Source: Marinifilum sp965230805 (lineage in GTDB: Bacteria; Bacteroidota; Bacteroidia; Bacteroidales; Marinifilaceae). Taken from it: a DNA stretch of 64,000 bases. The stretch lies in contig NZ_OZ246019.1 in the NCBI RefSeq assembly GCF_965230805.1, forward strand, positions 1,736,001 through 1,800,000, given 5' to 3'. The translations under genes were made by a program, and so were the position numbers. Shown in pieces: positions 63,141-64,000 of this stretch. Under the pieces are notes generated by a model that saw only the letters and a program-made list of their open reading frames with translations, was not told the DNA's origin and made no database searches. The stretch's first letter is position 1. Each line of letters begins with the position of its first letter.

Positions 63141-63176
63141 AAAAAGAGTCTCATTCCATCAGGAATAAGACTCTTT
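63141..63176 (-). terminator. Terminator of the rRNA operon
   Basis: On the minus strand AAAGAGTCTTATTCC pairs with GGAATGAGACTCTTT (one G-T pair) around a TGAT loop and runs into six T. It begins right at the 3' end of 5S rRNA. Confidence 0.92.
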
Positions 63177-63288
<112 letters not shown>

Positions 63289-63384
63289 AAAATCGTTGTT
63301 GACTTTTCATTGTTAATCATCTCTTTTGTGATTAACTGTCAATCTAATATCATAGACATATTGAAAATAAAGTAAAAATAACCG

Positions 63385-64000
<616 letters not shown>

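Overview
The window reads as a chromosomal segment of a low-GC, Gram-negative member of the Bacteroidota. The reasons are a fused SecDF, a DUF4783 protein, a Porin_10-type outer-membrane protein, a NamZ/DUF1343 lipoprotein, several TAnnTTTG-type -7 promoter boxes and weak Shine-Dalgarno use. The gene content would suit a marine or anaerobic lineage such as the Marinilabiliales/Marinifilaceae, but that placement is inference; no 16S gene is in view.

Layout. 0-4.4 kb: a lipoprotein, then a leftward group trmN6, TIGR02757 gene, lolD, Ca/Na antiporter and tatA. 4.4-6.1 kb: non-coding repeat DNA. 6.1-12.8 kb: type II NADH dehydrogenase, a frameshifted secreted protein, glutamine synthetase, ung, DUF4783 gene, rlmH. 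12.8-19 kb: a very large NtrY-like histidine kinase with an MBL-fold hydrolase, then a hemerythrin protein with a LuxR-type regulator that lacks the phospho-acceptor Asp. 19-24 kb: TPR protein, der, era, an unknown coiled protein. 24-28.4 kb: an FMN-riboswitch-controlled riboflavin cluster (ribD-ribE-ribBA-ribH). 28.4-36.7 kb: rluB-type gene, glmM, mdh, retropepsin-like gene, secDF. 36.7-38 kb: repeats. 38-51.9 kb: ridA-like gene, valS, aminotransferase, redoxin, unknown gene, namZ, LolC/E-type permease, a 1152-residue receiver/PPDK_N fusion, gdhA. 52-58.8 kb: an accessory-looking stretch with repeats, a CPBP protease, an OXA-like class D beta-lactamase and an archaeal-type gatE-gatD pair. 58.8-64 kb: Nudix hydrolase, MltF-like lytic transglycosylase, porin, then 5S rRNA and the 3' part of 23S rRNA on the minus strand.

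Three things stand out. (1) gatE-gatD is the tRNA-dependent amidotransferase normally regarded as archaeal; both subunits look intact. (2) A family of 267-bp elements with 23-bp terminal inverted repeats occurs six times, two copies with perfect 5-bp target duplications; two shorter diverged relatives are also present. It looks like a non-autonomous transposon (MITE). (3) A second dispersed element of about 600 bp is built from about 21 imperfect units of exactly 21 bp, and its units reverse polarity half-way. All three copies sit next to a MITE. A fourth, unrelated-sequence 21-bp array lies in front of the riboflavin operon. I found no recognisable function for these arrays; they are the best candidate for something undescribed.

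Most housekeeping calls rest on clear family motifs. Starts were moved to internal ATGs where signal peptides or family N-termini required it. All similarity statements come from reading the sequence; no database search was run.
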